From the NCBI RefSeq assembly GCF_027489515.1, contig NZ_JAIXZS010000031.1, forward strand, positions 1-39,230: a stretch of DNA of 39,230 nt. The letters run 5' to 3'. Each line of letters begins with the position of its first letter. The stretch's first letter is position 1. The translations under genes were made by a program, and so were the position numbers. The notes under the pieces are model-generated. The model was not told the DNA's origin. It saw nothing but the letters and a program-made list of their open reading frames with translations, and searched no databases. Positions 6,586-15,431 of the stretch are shown here, piece by piece. Source of the stretch: Novosphingobium sp. (GTDB taxonomy: Bacteria > Pseudomonadota > Alphaproteobacteria > Sphingomonadales > Sphingomonadaceae).

Positions 6586-8988
6586 ATGACCAAGCATAAG
6601 ATTGGCATTGCATCCGCGTTGACGGCACTGGCTCTCGCAAATGCGACCGCCGCTCACGCTCAGGCCGCTCAGGCCGCTCAGGACGGGGCTGCTGCCAGCG
6701 ATCCGTCGGGCGAGATCATTGTGACCGCGCAGCGCCGCGCCGAAGCGCTGGAGCGCACGCCTGTGGCCATCTCGGTGGTTAGCGGTGAAGCCCTTGCCAA
6801 GCGGGCCATCGTGACCGAGTCCGATCTGCAAGCGGCCAGCCCGGGCCTGATCATCCGCGCGGGTTACAACTCCAACCAGCTCAACTACGCGCTGCGCGGC
6901 CAGTCGCTCGATGCCTTCAGTGATACGCGCCCGGGTGTTCTGCCCTATTTCAACGAAATCCAGCTCGACGGCGTCGGTGGTGGTTCCTCGGCGTTTTACG
7001 ACCTGCAGTCGGTGCAGGTGCTCAAGGGCCCGCAAGGCACGCTGTTCGGTCGCAACTCCACGGGCGGCGCAGTGCTGTTCACGTCGGTCAAGCCGGACGA
7101 GAACTTTGGCGGATACTTCAGCGGGCGGGTGGGCAACTACAAGTCCTACCAGCTGGAAGGCGCGCTCAACGTGCCGCTGGCCGGTGACAGAGTGCTCGCT
7201 CGTGTGGCCGGGTTCTATGAAAAGCGCGATGGCTATCAGCGCAACCTGTTCAACAACACGCGCGCCGGCAATGTCGATCGCTATGGCCTGCGCGGCAGCC
7301 TCACCTTCAAGCTTTCCGATACCATCAAGAACGAGCTGGTGGTCGATTACCTGCATTCGGGCGGCAACAGCCTGAGCGGGTTGATCGACAGCCTCGAGCC
7401 GACCGGGCTTGTTCCGCTGCTCGCGCTGACCAATTTCGGCAACCAGGCGCAGTACAATTTCCTGATCAATGCATTCACTGGCGGTGCCGCCGGTTGCAAT
7501 GACACCACCAACAACTGCGCTGCCGCCTACGCTGCCGCCAACCCCAAGCTCGATCCGGGTGGTCTGGTCTCGTATCTCAAGACGCAGAAGGCTCGCGGTC
7601 CTTATCAGATCGAATCGGATGGCCCTGCAGAGTATCGCGGCCGTAACATCATCATCTCGAACATCACTTCGTTCGAGGTCGCGCCCGATACCAAGATCCG
7701 CAACATCTTCGGCTACACCTACCTTCAGAACGGTATCAGGGGCGATATCGACGGCACTCCCTTCGGCATCGATGACAACGGCACGGGCGGCAAGAACGAC
7801 AATACCCGCCAGTATTCGGAAGAACTGCAGCTGGTGGGCAAGGCGTTCGGCGGCAACCTCGATTATGTGGTCGGCGGCTTCCTCAGCCACGAAACCAACG
7901 AGAACGTCACGACCAGCCTGCTGCTCCAGTTTCCGCCGCTCACGTCGCAAACCAACTACAACAAGTTGACCACGCGCGACATGATCGCGGGCTATGCTCA
8001 AGGTACCTATGACCTCAGCGAAGCGACCGGCCTCGAGGGCCTCGGCATCACGATCGGCGCGCGCTACACGCACGAGAAGATCAAGTTCGATACGCTTCCG
8101 GCGGACACGGCATTCAAGGAACCGCCCGCGGTCCAGGCAACGTTCAATTTCAATCAGCGCAAGTCCTATGGAAATCTCAGCTGGACGCTGGGGCTCCAGT
8201 ACCAGGTCAATCCCAACTTCCTGATCTATCTGGCCTCGCGCCGCAGCTACAAGAACGGTGGCTACAACGGCATCCAGAACCCCAAGCCGGGCCAAGGCTC
8301 TGCAGGTGGCAACGAGTACGAGCTGGAAACCCTGACCGACGCCGAAATCGGCATCAAGTATCGCGGCCAGATGGGTGGCATTCCGGTCCAGTTCAACCTT
8401 GCTGGCTATCAGAACTGGATCAAGAACGGGCAGCGTGTGGCTTATACGCTTCTCGGTTCGACCCCGGCAGCCGTCACGGTCAACGTGCCATTCTCAAAAG
8501 TCTCCGGGTTTGAATTCGATGGCTCGATCCGTCCTGCATCCTGGCTGAATATCGGCGGATCGCTGAACTATACCAATGCCCGTTTCACCGACAACCTCGT
8601 CTCGATCGGTGGCGGCGCTCCGGTTCCGTTCGGGACATACCCCGATACACCAGAATGGTCGGGTTCGGCGTTTGGCGAAATCACGGTGCCGGTACGCGAT
8701 TCGATCGATGTCAGCCTGCGTTCGGACCTCTACTCGCAGTCGCTGTTCTGGTTCGCTTCGACCGGCAACCGCAGCCCTGGCGCCAATGTAAAGGGCTATA
8801 CGCTGGTGAACTTCCGCCTTGGCCTCGCAGACACCAAGGCGGGCTGGTCGCTGTCGGCCAACCTCAAGAACGCCTTCAACCGGGTCTACTATGTGGGCGG
8901 TATTGCCACCGGCGAACTGTTCCAGTTCAACACGGTGGTCCCGGGTGCGCCGCGCACGTTCATGGCTGAACTGCGCTACAAGTTCTAA
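6586..8988 (+). CDS. TonB-dependent outer-membrane receptor
   Basis: An 800-residue outer-membrane beta-barrel transporter of the large sphingomonad group. A signal peptide of about 25 residues (basic MTKHK, hydrophobic core, ATAAHA cleavage) is followed by a short Ala/Gln linker, the plug-start GEIIVTAQRR, plug motifs VLKGPQGTLFGRNSTGG and a barrel ending in the terminal Phe of ELRYKF. I start at ATG 6586, preceded by AAGGGGA; the upstream 84 codons of open frame lack a signal sequence. Such receptors import poorly permeable molecules using TonB-ExbBD energy. The location inside the catabolic locus and the shared operator suggest that it takes up the pathway substrate rather than a siderophore. 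A terminator-like hairpin follows. Confidence 0.92.
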   Translation: MTKHKIGIASALTALALANATAAHAQAAQAAQDGAAASDPSGEIIVTAQRRAEALERTPVAISVVSGEALAKRAIVTESDLQAASPGLIIRAGYNSNQLNYALRGQSLDAFSDTRPGVLPYFNEIQLDGVGGGSSAFYDLQSVQVLKGPQGTLFGRNSTGGAVLFTSVKPDENFGGYFSGRVGNYKSYQLEGALNVPLAGDRVLARVAGFYEKRDGYQRNLFNNTRAGNVDRYGLRGSLTFKLSDTIKNELVVDYLHSGGNSLSGLIDSLEPTGLVPLLALTNFGNQAQYNFLINAFTGGAAGCNDTTNNCAAAYAAANPKLDPGGLVSYLKTQKARGPYQIESDGPAEYRGRNIIISNITSFEVAPDTKIRNIFGYTYLQNGIRGDIDGTPFGIDDNGTGGKNDNTRQYSEELQLVGKAFGGNLDYVVGGFLSHETNENVTTSLLLQFPPLTSQTNYNKLTTRDMIAGYAQGTYDLSEATGLEGLGITIGARYTHEKIKFDTLPADTAFKEPPAVQATFNFNQRKSYGNLSWTLGLQYQVNPNFLIYLASRRSYKNGGYNGIQNPKPGQGSAGGNEYELETLTDAEIGIKYRGQMGGIPVQFNLAGYQNWIKNGQRVAYTLLGSTPAAVTVNVPFSKVSGFEFDGSIRPASWLNIGGSLNYTNARFTDNLVSIGGGAPVPFGTYPDTPEWSGSAFGEITVPVRDSIDVSLRSDLYSQSLFWFASTGNRSPGANVKGYTLVNFRLGLADTKAGWSLSANLKNAFNRVYYVGGIATGELFQFNTVVPGAPRTFMAELRYKF

Positions 8989-8995
8989 GGTCAGC

Positions 8996-9023
8996 GCCGG
9001 GCGGGTTCCCTCACCCGCCCGGC
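8996..9023. terminator. Strong GC hairpin after the TonB receptor gene
   Basis: A 10-base perfect stem GCCGGGCGGG / CCCGCCCGGC with an eight-base loop starts eight bases after the stop codon. There is no clear T-tract, so it may act as a partial terminator or mRNA-stabilising element that lowers expression of the following monooxygenase. Confidence 0.55.
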
Positions 9024-9081
9024 TTACAAAACCCCGAACGTAACGGGGCGCAGTCGAACGATATCAAAGTGGAGAACAAGG

Positions 9082-10275
9082 ATGTCTGGCAAGCTTCGAT
9101 TTGGTGCCTTCTGCGGCCCCCACCATCCGCTGAACGAGAACCCGACGCTCACATTGCAGCGCGATCTCGAGCTGGCGGAGCACCTCGAATATCTTGGCTT
9201 TGACGAGCTGTGGTATGGCGAGCACCATTCAGCCGGCTGGGAACTGATCGCAAGCCCCGAAGTGATGATCGCGGCTGCTGCTGAGCGGACCAAGCGCATC
9301 AAGCTGGGCTCGGCGGTGACCTCGGTGCCCTATCACCATCCGCTGATGATTGCCGAGCGCTACAGCCAGCTCGATCACATGACTCGTGGCCGCGTCATGC
9401 TCGGCATGGGGCCTGGCTCGCTGGCCTCCGATGCCAAGATGATGGGCATTCCCGTCGCCAAGCAGCGCGACATGATGGACGAAGGCATCGACGTGCTTGT
9501 TCGCCTGCTGCGCGGTGAAACGGTAACGGCCAAGACTGACTGGTTCACGCTCGACAACGCGCGCATCCATATGACCCCCTATTCCCGGCCCGGGATCGAA
9601 ATGATCGCGGCCAGCACCGTCTCCCCCACCGGCTCGCGCGCGTCGGGGCGTAATGGGATCGGCATGCTCTCGTTCGGTGCCACATCCGGCGGAGCGTTCG
9701 ATGCTCTATCGGCCAACTGGAACATCGCCGAGGACGTGGCCAAGGCCAGCGGCCAAACGATCGACCGCAAGAACTGGCGTCTCGTCGCACCGATGCATAT
9801 CGCACCAACGCGTGAACAGGCCCGCAAAGAAGTCGAGTTCGGCGTCGAAGGCTGGGCCGACTACCTGCGCAACGTGGCAGCCTTGCCGATCGTTCCAGGC
9901 GGCGGCGATGTCATCGATGCGCTCATGAGCTCGCACATGGCGGTGATCGGCACGCCCGACGACGCCGTGGCGCAGATCAAGCGGCTGCAGGCACAGTCGG
10001 GCGGCTTCGGCACGCTGGTGCTGTTTGCCCACAACTGGGCAGATTGGGCCGAGACCAAGCGGTCCTACGAGATGTTTGCCCGTTTCGTCATGCCCAAGGT
10101 GGACGACATGATCGACAACCGCGCCGTGTCGGAAGCCGAATGCCGCGCCAACCGGCCCGAACTGGCCGGGCAGATCGGTGCCGCGATCCAGGACCGCATC
10201 CAGCGCCATATCGACGAGCATGGCCAGAAGGATATCGCGCCCGAACTGATCGCTGCGTTGCCCCCAAAAGCCTGA
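9082..10275 (+). CDS. LLM-class flavin-dependent monooxygenase, limonene 1,2-monooxygenase-like
   Basis: A 397-residue luciferase-like TIM-barrel protein. The N-terminal FGAFCGPHHPLNENPT region, the FDELWYGEHHS motif and the HMTRGRVMLGMGPG motif are typical of the FMN-reductase-coupled LLM class. The pattern recalls proteins annotated as LimB-type limonene monooxygenase, but this comparison is from memory. The family uses reduced FMN from a separate reductase to hydroxylate or epoxidise substrates; no reductase gene is seen in the window. The start ATG 9082 has a GGAGAACAAGG ribosome binding site. It follows the TonB receptor and precedes an ABM-domain protein, consistent with an early oxygenation step. 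Confidence 0.85.
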   Translation: MSGKLRFGAFCGPHHPLNENPTLTLQRDLELAEHLEYLGFDELWYGEHHSAGWELIASPEVMIAAAAERTKRIKLGSAVTSVPYHHPLMIAERYSQLDHMTRGRVMLGMGPGSLASDAKMMGIPVAKQRDMMDEGIDVLVRLLRGETVTAKTDWFTLDNARIHMTPYSRPGIEMIAASTVSPTGSRASGRNGIGMLSFGATSGGAFDALSANWNIAEDVAKASGQTIDRKNWRLVAPMHIAPTREQARKEVEFGVEGWADYLRNVAALPIVPGGGDVIDALMSSHMAVIGTPDDAVAQIKRLQAQSGGFGTLVLFAHNWADWAETKRSYEMFARFVMPKVDDMIDNRAVSEAECRANRPELAGQIGAAIQDRIQRHIDEHGQKDIAPELIAALPPKA

Positions 10276-10290
10276 TCCGGGGAGGGTTGC

Positions 10291-10313
10291 GGGCAGAGCG
10301 GTTGGCTCTGCCC
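10291..10313. terminator. Hairpin between the LLM monooxygenase and ABM genes
   Basis: A perfect nine-base stem GGGCAGAGC / GCTCTGCCC with a five-base loop lies 15 bases after the monooxygenase stop. It lacks a T-tract, so it may be a partial terminator or a processing site. Confidence 0.45.
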
Positions 10314-10344
10314 AGCGCCTTGGCCGCAAGAGAGAGACGCGCCC

Positions 10345-10641
10345 ATGGATCTGTTCATCAAGCATTATGTGCTGCGGGCAGCGGAGGGTGCCGTTTCGGC
10401 CTTGCGCGCGGAGCTTGGCCAACTCTCACAGCGGATTGCCGAGATTGATGGCGTTGTCGGGGTTGATCTCCTGCAAGACGAGGCGGATGCCAATCGCTTC
10501 ATTTTCATCGAGCGCTGGCAATCGGCGGCAGCTTATACCGCCGGCAGCCAGCTGATCGACAAGGCGGCGTTCAAGGCCGTGTTTGCTCATCTGGGCGCGC
10601 CGCCCGAAGTTGCAACGCTGAAAGCGCTTGGCGCAGGCTGA
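10345..10641 (+). CDS. ABM-domain (dimeric alpha-beta barrel) small protein
   Basis: A 98-residue protein with the antibiotic-biosynthesis-monooxygenase fold: the opening strand MDLFIKHYVL, the central FIFIERWQSAAAY motif and a terminal helix. Family members are cofactor-free monooxygenases, small heme or quinol oxygenases, or uncharacterised partners of oxidoreductases. It follows the LLM monooxygenase by 69 bases with a hairpin between, and converges on the crotonase gene with only 13 bases between stops. It may act on a quinoid or enolic product, but this is inference. Confidence 0.7.
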   Translation: MDLFIKHYVLRAAEGAVSALRAELGQLSQRIAEIDGVVGVDLLQDEADANRFIFIERWQSAAAYTAGSQLIDKAAFKAVFAHLGAPPEVATLKALGAG

Positions 10642-10654
10642 TGCAGTTAAGCGC

Positions 10655-11836
10655 CTATGCCGCAACCCGTTCAAGTGCGCCGCTTGCACCGCCCGCATAA
10701 GCCGGGATTGCACCGCTCAGCGTTACCGCATGGTCCAGTTGAAGCATCTCGGCCGGGGAGAGTTTCGCCGCGATCTGGCCGATTTCAGGCGCCAATGATC
10801 CGAGGGCCGTGGTCAGATCCGGATGCTCGGGCATGGCAGAGACGACAAGCCGCGTGATCGCTTCGCTGGCAACGATCACTGCCGGCGAAAGCGTGCCTTC
10901 CCGGCTGGCCTTGTCATAGGCCCGCTTGCCCAGGAACATGGTTCGGATCATGTTTCGCGGCTCGGGACGCTGGATCAGGTGGGCAAACACCGACATTTCC
11001 GCGCGGATTGCGCCATCAATCGGCTGCATCAGTCCAAACTCGACGCAATCGAGGATCGCGAGCGGGGCTGGTTCATGGCCGAGCATTCGCGCCATTTCGC
11101 GCGTGCGATGCGCGGCGATGGCATCCGCGTAGGCGGCATGGGGGAGCGGCTGCGCGGCGTCGTCCCACGGCTGCACCGCATGCGCGCGGTCCGAGAGGAG
11201 CCACTCCTCCGCCGCAGCGATTTCCTCACCCTCGGCTACCACGGCATGGACAAGGCCGGCCTCACGCGCTTCCTCGCCGGAAAGCGTGCGGCCCAACAGC
11301 AGAACCTCGAGGCCGAGCGCGACGCCGACGAGCCGCGGCATACGTTGGGTTCCGCCCGCGCCCGGCAGCAGGCCGACCCCGCACTCGGGCAGACCGAGCA
11401 TGGCCCGGCGATTGCTGGTGACGACGCGGTAGTGTGCGCCGAGCGCCAGTTCGCAGCCACCGCCCAGTGCTAAGCCCGCGATGGCAGCGGCGACGGGCTT
11501 GCCCGCTGTCTCCATCCTCCGGATGGCATGGCTGAGCGGAAAGAAGTGGCCGAACGCCATGTCGAACCGGTCAGCAGCGGGGGCAGCGACGATCATGTCG
11601 TAAGCCACGCCGAGTTCGGTAAGGTCAGCGCCCGCACAAAAGCCGGTGGCCTTGCCTGATCGCACGAGCACGCCTTTCACATCCGCGCGGTGCAACCATT
11701 CGGCAAATTCACCGAGCTCATGGATAGCCTGGTTCGAAAACACGTTCATCGATCTGCCGGGGCAATCGAACACGAGGTGCACGAGGCCATTGTCCTGCAT
11801 CTCGGCACGGAACTGCGTGAGATTGGGCGGGGTCAT
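10655..11836 (-). CDS. Enoyl-CoA hydratase/isomerase (crotonase superfamily) with long C-terminal extension
   Basis: A 393-residue protein. Residues about 1-200 form a crotonase domain with oxyanion-hole segments CAGADLTEL and IAGLALGGG, and both hydratase glutamates (in GGGCELA and GLPE), followed by LLPGAGGTQR. The remaining 190 residues exceed a simple hydratase and recall the helical linker of FadB/FadJ multifunctional proteins, but no NAD-binding hydroxyacyl-CoA dehydrogenase domain follows. It should hydrate a 2-enoyl-CoA; it is a candidate for the step supplying the hydroxyacyl-CoA to the BadH-like dehydrogenase. It is the last gene of the long minus-strand operon and overlaps the CoA ligase (ATGA). 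Confidence 0.85.
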   Translation of the reverse strand: MTPPNLTQFRAEMQDNGLVHLVFDCPGRSMNVFSNQAIHELGEFAEWLHRADVKGVLVRSGKATGFCAGADLTELGVAYDMIVAAPAADRFDMAFGHFFPLSHAIRRMETAGKPVAAAIAGLALGGGCELALGAHYRVVTSNRRAMLGLPECGVGLLPGAGGTQRMPRLVGVALGLEVLLLGRTLSGEEAREAGLVHAVVAEGEEIAAAEEWLLSDRAHAVQPWDDAAQPLPHAAYADAIAAHRTREMARMLGHEPAPLAILDCVEFGLMQPIDGAIRAEMSVFAHLIQRPEPRNMIRTMFLGKRAYDKASREGTLSPAVIVASEAITRLVVSAMPEHPDLTTALGSLAPEIGQIAAKLSPAEMLQLDHAVTLSGAIPAYAGGASGALERVAA

Positions 11837-13254
11837 GGTGTGGGCTCCGGGATCGGCGTGCGCGGTTTGCGGAACTTGCCTGCATCGTCGCGGACACGCT
11901 GGGTGGTAACGTCTATAGAGCGCGGGTGTTTGGCCTTGGCGAGGTGGTCGGCGAGGAAGGCCGAGAGGTCGCTCGCTGCCAGCGCCGAGTCAGTTTCGAT
12001 GACGGCGTGGACACGCGCACCCAGATCGGGATCGGGCTTGCCGAAGACCGCGCAGCTGCGCACGTCCGGGTGACGCAGGACGGCTGCCTCGACCTCGGCG
12101 GGCCAGATGTTGATCCCGCCACTGATGATCAGATCATCCTTGCGGTCTGCCAGGAGAAGAAAGCCGTCTGCATCGAGCCAGCCGATATCGCCGACGGTTT
12201 CCCAGCCCTCGGCGGTCGCACGGCGCTCGGCCCCGATGTAGCGGTAAGTCGATCCGGGGCCGCCGGGCGGCATGGCATAGACCTCGCCTTGCTCGCCCGG
12301 TGCCGCGTCGCTGCCATCGGGGCGCAGGATGCGGATACGGGCACCGCCGATGGGGCGGCCGACCGAACCGGGACGTTCGAGCCATTCGCGCCCGCCGATC
12401 CAGCAGCGGACAAGGCCTTCGGTCGCGCCGTAGACTTCCCAGACATGATCCGGGCCGAGCCATTCGATCCACGCCGATTTGAGCCAGGGCGCCATGGGGG
12501 CTGCGGTGTGCACCACCTGTTTCCACGCCTCGAAACGGGTTGAGGGTCGGTCGGCTTCGGGCAGGGCCATGATCCGGTGCATCATGGTTGGCACCATCAG
12601 CGCCCAACCAATTCCCTCGCGCGCGATTGTATCGAGTGCCGCCGCCGCGTCGAACCTGTCCATGGTGTGGACGGTGGAGCCATTCCACAGTGCGAACACC
12701 GCCGCGCTGAACGGGGCATTGTGGTAAAGCGGCCCGGGCACGATCACCCTGTCGTCGGCGGGGATGCCGATGAAGGCGGTGCCAGTGGGAAAGCCGGCAG
12801 GGCGGCCATCGACGATGACCTTGGGCGTGCCGGTGCTGCCGCCGCTGGTGCAGGCCTTCCACGACGCCGCAACCGGGCACGGCTCCACCGGGGCATGGAG
12901 GGATGAGGGCGCGGGCAGCATCGCGGCATCGATGGCACAGCGCGGCTGCATTACGCCGATGATGGCATCACGCTCTGTGGGGGGAAGGCGATGCGAGAGC
13001 GGCGCAGGAGTCGCGCCGCAGCGGTAGATGGCAAAAGTGAGCGCGAGAAAGTCAGGCCCGTTCGGAAGCTGGAAGGCCACCAGATCGTGGGGCTCCACAC
13101 CTTTACCGATGAGCCATGCCGCCAGCTGCGCACTGCGCGCATCGAGCTTGCCGAACGTCCAGCGCTCGGTCCCATGGACCAGCGCCTCGCGCTCGGGCGG
13201 AACCCGCGCAAACAAGTTGGCCAGCGGCAGGAAGGCCTCAGAAGCCGACGGCAT
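11833..13254 (-). CDS. AMP-forming acid-CoA ligase (ANL superfamily)
   Basis: A 473-residue acyl-CoA synthetase, shorter than the usual 500-550. The P-loop TSGGSTGTPK, the VYGATEG motif, the hinge DRKDDLIISGG and NIWPAEVEAAV are present. The C-terminal catalytic Lys is probably in DDAGKFRK, a divergent form of the usual PRTxSGKxxR. I choose ATG 13254 over the GTG six bases upstream because GAAGGG sits at proper distance only from the ATG. The gene overlaps the BKACE gene end by 17 bases and the crotonase start by four. It activates a carboxylic acid, perhaps alicyclic, to its CoA ester with ATP. Confidence 0.88.
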   Translation of the reverse strand: MPSASEAFLPLANLFARVPPEREALVHGTERWTFGKLDARSAQLAAWLIGKGVEPHDLVAFQLPNGPDFLALTFAIYRCGATPAPLSHRLPPTERDAIIGVMQPRCAIDAAMLPAPSSLHAPVEPCPVAASWKACTSGGSTGTPKVIVDGRPAGFPTGTAFIGIPADDRVIVPGPLYHNAPFSAAVFALWNGSTVHTMDRFDAAAALDTIAREGIGWALMVPTMMHRIMALPEADRPSTRFEAWKQVVHTAAPMAPWLKSAWIEWLGPDHVWEVYGATEGLVRCWIGGREWLERPGSVGRPIGGARIRILRPDGSDAAPGEQGEVYAMPPGGPGSTYRYIGAERRATAEGWETVGDIGWLDADGFLLLADRKDDLIISGGINIWPAEVEAAVLRHPDVRSCAVFGKPDPDLGARVHAVIETDSALAASDLSAFLADHLAKAKHPRSIDVTTQRVRDDAGKFRKPRTPIPEPTP

Positions 13255-14167
13255 CGGCACCCTTCAGCGAAAGGATCGCGCGTGCATCGTCCGGCGTGGC
13301 GACCTCAAGTCCGAGTCCCTCGATGATCTGGCGTACGCGGGTGACCTGTTCGGCATTGCTTTGTGCTAGCTGACCGCGCCCGATCCACAGGCTGTCCTCC
13401 AGCCCGACGCGCACATGGCCGCCCATGCTCGCGGCCATGGCGGCAACTTTCATCTGGTTCGCGCCGGCCGCCAGCACAGACCAGCGGTAGTTGTCGCCAA
13501 ACAGCCGGTCTGCGGTCCGCTTCATGTGCATCACATCGTCGGGATGCGCGCCGATCCCCCCGAGCAGGCCGAAGCAGGTCTGGATGAACAGCGGGGCCTG
13601 CACCAACCCCTCGCTCCAGAAGTAGTGCAGGTTGTAGAGGTGGCTGGTGTCGTAGCACTCGAACTCATAACGCGTGCCGGTCGCGTTCAGCGTGTCGAGC
13701 GCATAGCGGATGTCCTTGAAGCTGTTGCGGAACACCAGATCGTGGCTTCCCTCCAGCATTTCCGGCTCCCACGCGTGCTGGAAGTCCTTGAAGCGCTTCA
13801 GCATCGGGAACAGGCCAAAATTCATCGAGCCCATGTTGAGGCTGGCGACTTCAGGCTTCCACACTTCGGCCGGCTTCACGCGGTATTCGACCGGCATATA
13901 GGGCGAGGCGCCGGTGGTGAGGTTCACCACCACATCGCTGCTCTGCTTGATCACGCGCAGGAAGGGCTCGAAGTCCTCGGGTGTGTGGACCGGATGACCA
14001 TCCTGCGGATCGCGGGCGTGGAGGTGGACAATGGCGGCGCCGGCTTCGGCGGCACCCAGCGCCGCCTCGGCGATCTCCTGCGCGGTGACAGGCAGGTGCG
14101 GTGACATCGACGGGGTGTGGATCGAACCGGTGACCGCGCAACTGATGATGACTTTGTGCTGTGCCAC
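13238..14167 (-). CDS. BKACE family beta-keto acid cleavage enzyme (DUF849)
   Basis: A 309-residue zinc-dependent TIM barrel. The metal-binding pair is His48 and His50 (VHLHARD), and a downstream Glu in VGLEDSLW matches the third ligand of the founding enzyme Kce. The family transfers an acetyl unit from a 3-keto acid onto acetyl-CoA, giving acetoacetate and a shortened acyl-CoA. The frame is open to 14206, but GTG 14167 has CAGGAGAG upstream and gives the family length. Only two bases separate it from the CoA-transferase gene upstream. The pairing of a CoA-transferase with a keto-acid cleavage enzyme suggests carbon removal from a free beta-keto acid. Substrate unknown. Confidence 0.88.
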   Translation of the reverse strand: MAQHKVIISCAVTGSIHTPSMSPHLPVTAQEIAEAALGAAEAGAAIVHLHARDPQDGHPVHTPEDFEPFLRVIKQSSDVVVNLTTGASPYMPVEYRVKPAEVWKPEVASLNMGSMNFGLFPMLKRFKDFQHAWEPEMLEGSHDLVFRNSFKDIRYALDTLNATGTRYEFECYDTSHLYNLHYFWSEGLVQAPLFIQTCFGLLGGIGAHPDDVMHMKRTADRLFGDNYRWSVLAAGANQMKVAAMAASMGGHVRVGLEDSLWIGRGQLAQSNAEQVTRVRQIIEGLGLEVATPDDARAILSLKGADAVGF

Positions 14168-14169
14168 GT

Positions 14170-15411
14170 TCAACTCTCCTGCAGGGCCTGCATGGTATTG
14201 CGCCAATGCCGGGCCAAAGTTTCGCGGGTTTGGGGCGCGGCGATGCCGATCAGCGCCTGCGCGCGCGCCTCGTGCCCCAGATTGCGTAGATCCGCCGCGC
14301 CATGTTCGGTTACGACCACATCGACATCGAAACGCGAGAGCGAGACCGGACCGTGCCCTCCGCCTGCCGGAACAATGCGGCTGGCAGTCCCTGCCTCCGA
14401 CGGCAGCGCGATGATCCTCAGGCCGCCGGCGGCCCTTGCGCCGCGCGCATAGTCGCCCCCGCCGCCGGGTCCCGACAGGAACCCGCGCGCCGATGCTTCT
14501 GCATGGACCTGCCCGTAAAGATCGACTTCCATCGCCGAATTGATCGTGACGAACCGCTCGATTGCGCCGAGCGTTGCCGGATCGTGGGTGACACTGACCG
14601 GGCGGAACTGGAAATGGGGATCGCCGAGCCCGTCATAGAGCGTGGTACTGCCGATCGCGACCCCGACCAGTGCTGACGGGCCGTCTGCCATCGCGCCCGA
14701 GCGCACGAGTTCCAACGCACCATCGCCGATGAGGCCCGTGTGGAGCCGCAGGCCGCGATGGCCCGTGAGCGCGCGGAGCACGGCATCGGGGATCTTGCCG
14801 AGCCCGGTTTGAACCGTCGCCCCATCGGGAATGAGCGGCGCGACGTGGGCGGCGATAGCGAGGCTCGTCACGTCCTCGCCGCTGGCCATCGTGCGCAGCG
14901 GCTGCTCGCTCTCGTACCAGCCGGTCAGCTCTGCAAGTGGAATGCCGGGATCACCCGCCGTGCGGGGCATCAGCGGATTGAAGTGGGCAATGCGCACCGG
15001 AATCTCGCGCCACAGGGCTGCGATAAACCCGGTCTCCGCGCCGAAGCTGCAATTGCCCTCGGCATCGGGCGGGCTGCACATGAACAGCGCTGCGGCCGGC
15101 TTCTGCTGGCGATAGAGCGCCAAGATGTCTTGATAGCACAGCGGCAGGAACTGGCTTCGCGCGCCTTCGCGGCGCAGTTCCGGCGTCTGGAAAAATGTCA
15201 GGACGCGCGCGTCATGCCCTGCGCGCCAGACCGCCTTGTTGAGTCCGGGGACAAAGATGCCCGAGAACGTCATCGCGCCCAGTGCTCTACCGGCGGCGGC
15301 AACCTCGGCGATCAGCAGATCGGATTCCGCCGAGCAGGAGGAGACCAGCGTGAGCCCACCCGGCGGCACAACGCCGGGCAGGTCTCCAGGGCGCAGCAGG
15401 CGCTTCGTCAT
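14170..15411 (-). CDS. Acetyl-CoA hydrolase/transferase family CoA-transferase (4-hydroxybutyrate CoA-transferase-like)
   Basis: A 413-residue class I-type CoA-transferase. Visible motifs are QTGLGKIPDAVL, the catalytic Glu segment NSAMEVDLYGQVHAE, and the glycine-rich GPGGGGDYARGA that positions the CoA thioester. The C-terminal VTEHGAADLRNL motif is also typical. It moves CoA between an acyl donor and an acid acceptor, often acetate. The next gene downstream encodes a BKACE enzyme, and the upstream BadI-like gene is 20 bases away. It may recycle CoA from a dicarboxylic or keto-acyl-CoA after ring opening. Confidence 0.87.
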   Translation of the reverse strand: MTKRLLRPGDLPGVVPPGGLTLVSSCSAESDLLIAEVAAAGRALGAMTFSGIFVPGLNKAVWRAGHDARVLTFFQTPELRREGARSQFLPLCYQDILALYRQQKPAAALFMCSPPDAEGNCSFGAETGFIAALWREIPVRIAHFNPLMPRTAGDPGIPLAELTGWYESEQPLRTMASGEDVTSLAIAAHVAPLIPDGATVQTGLGKIPDAVLRALTGHRGLRLHTGLIGDGALELVRSGAMADGPSALVGVAIGSTTLYDGLGDPHFQFRPVSVTHDPATLGAIERFVTINSAMEVDLYGQVHAEASARGFLSGPGGGGDYARGARAAGGLRIIALPSEAGTASRIVPAGGGHGPVSLSRFDVDVVVTEHGAADLRNLGHEARAQALIGIAAPQTRETLARHWRNTMQALQES

Positions 15412-15431
15412 GTGCTGCGCCCCAAATCCGC

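Noticed and set aside
6660..6680. Short tandem repeat (CAGGCCGCT-type) at the TonB receptor signal-peptide end
   Set aside because: It only encodes an Ala/Gln-rich linker of two or three repeats; too short to suggest phase variation.
6472..8295. 607-codon open frame antisense to the TonB receptor gene
   Set aside because: It shadows a clear receptor gene with signal peptide and barrel motifs; its product is low-complexity with no family resemblance, a common artefact of GC-rich codon bias.
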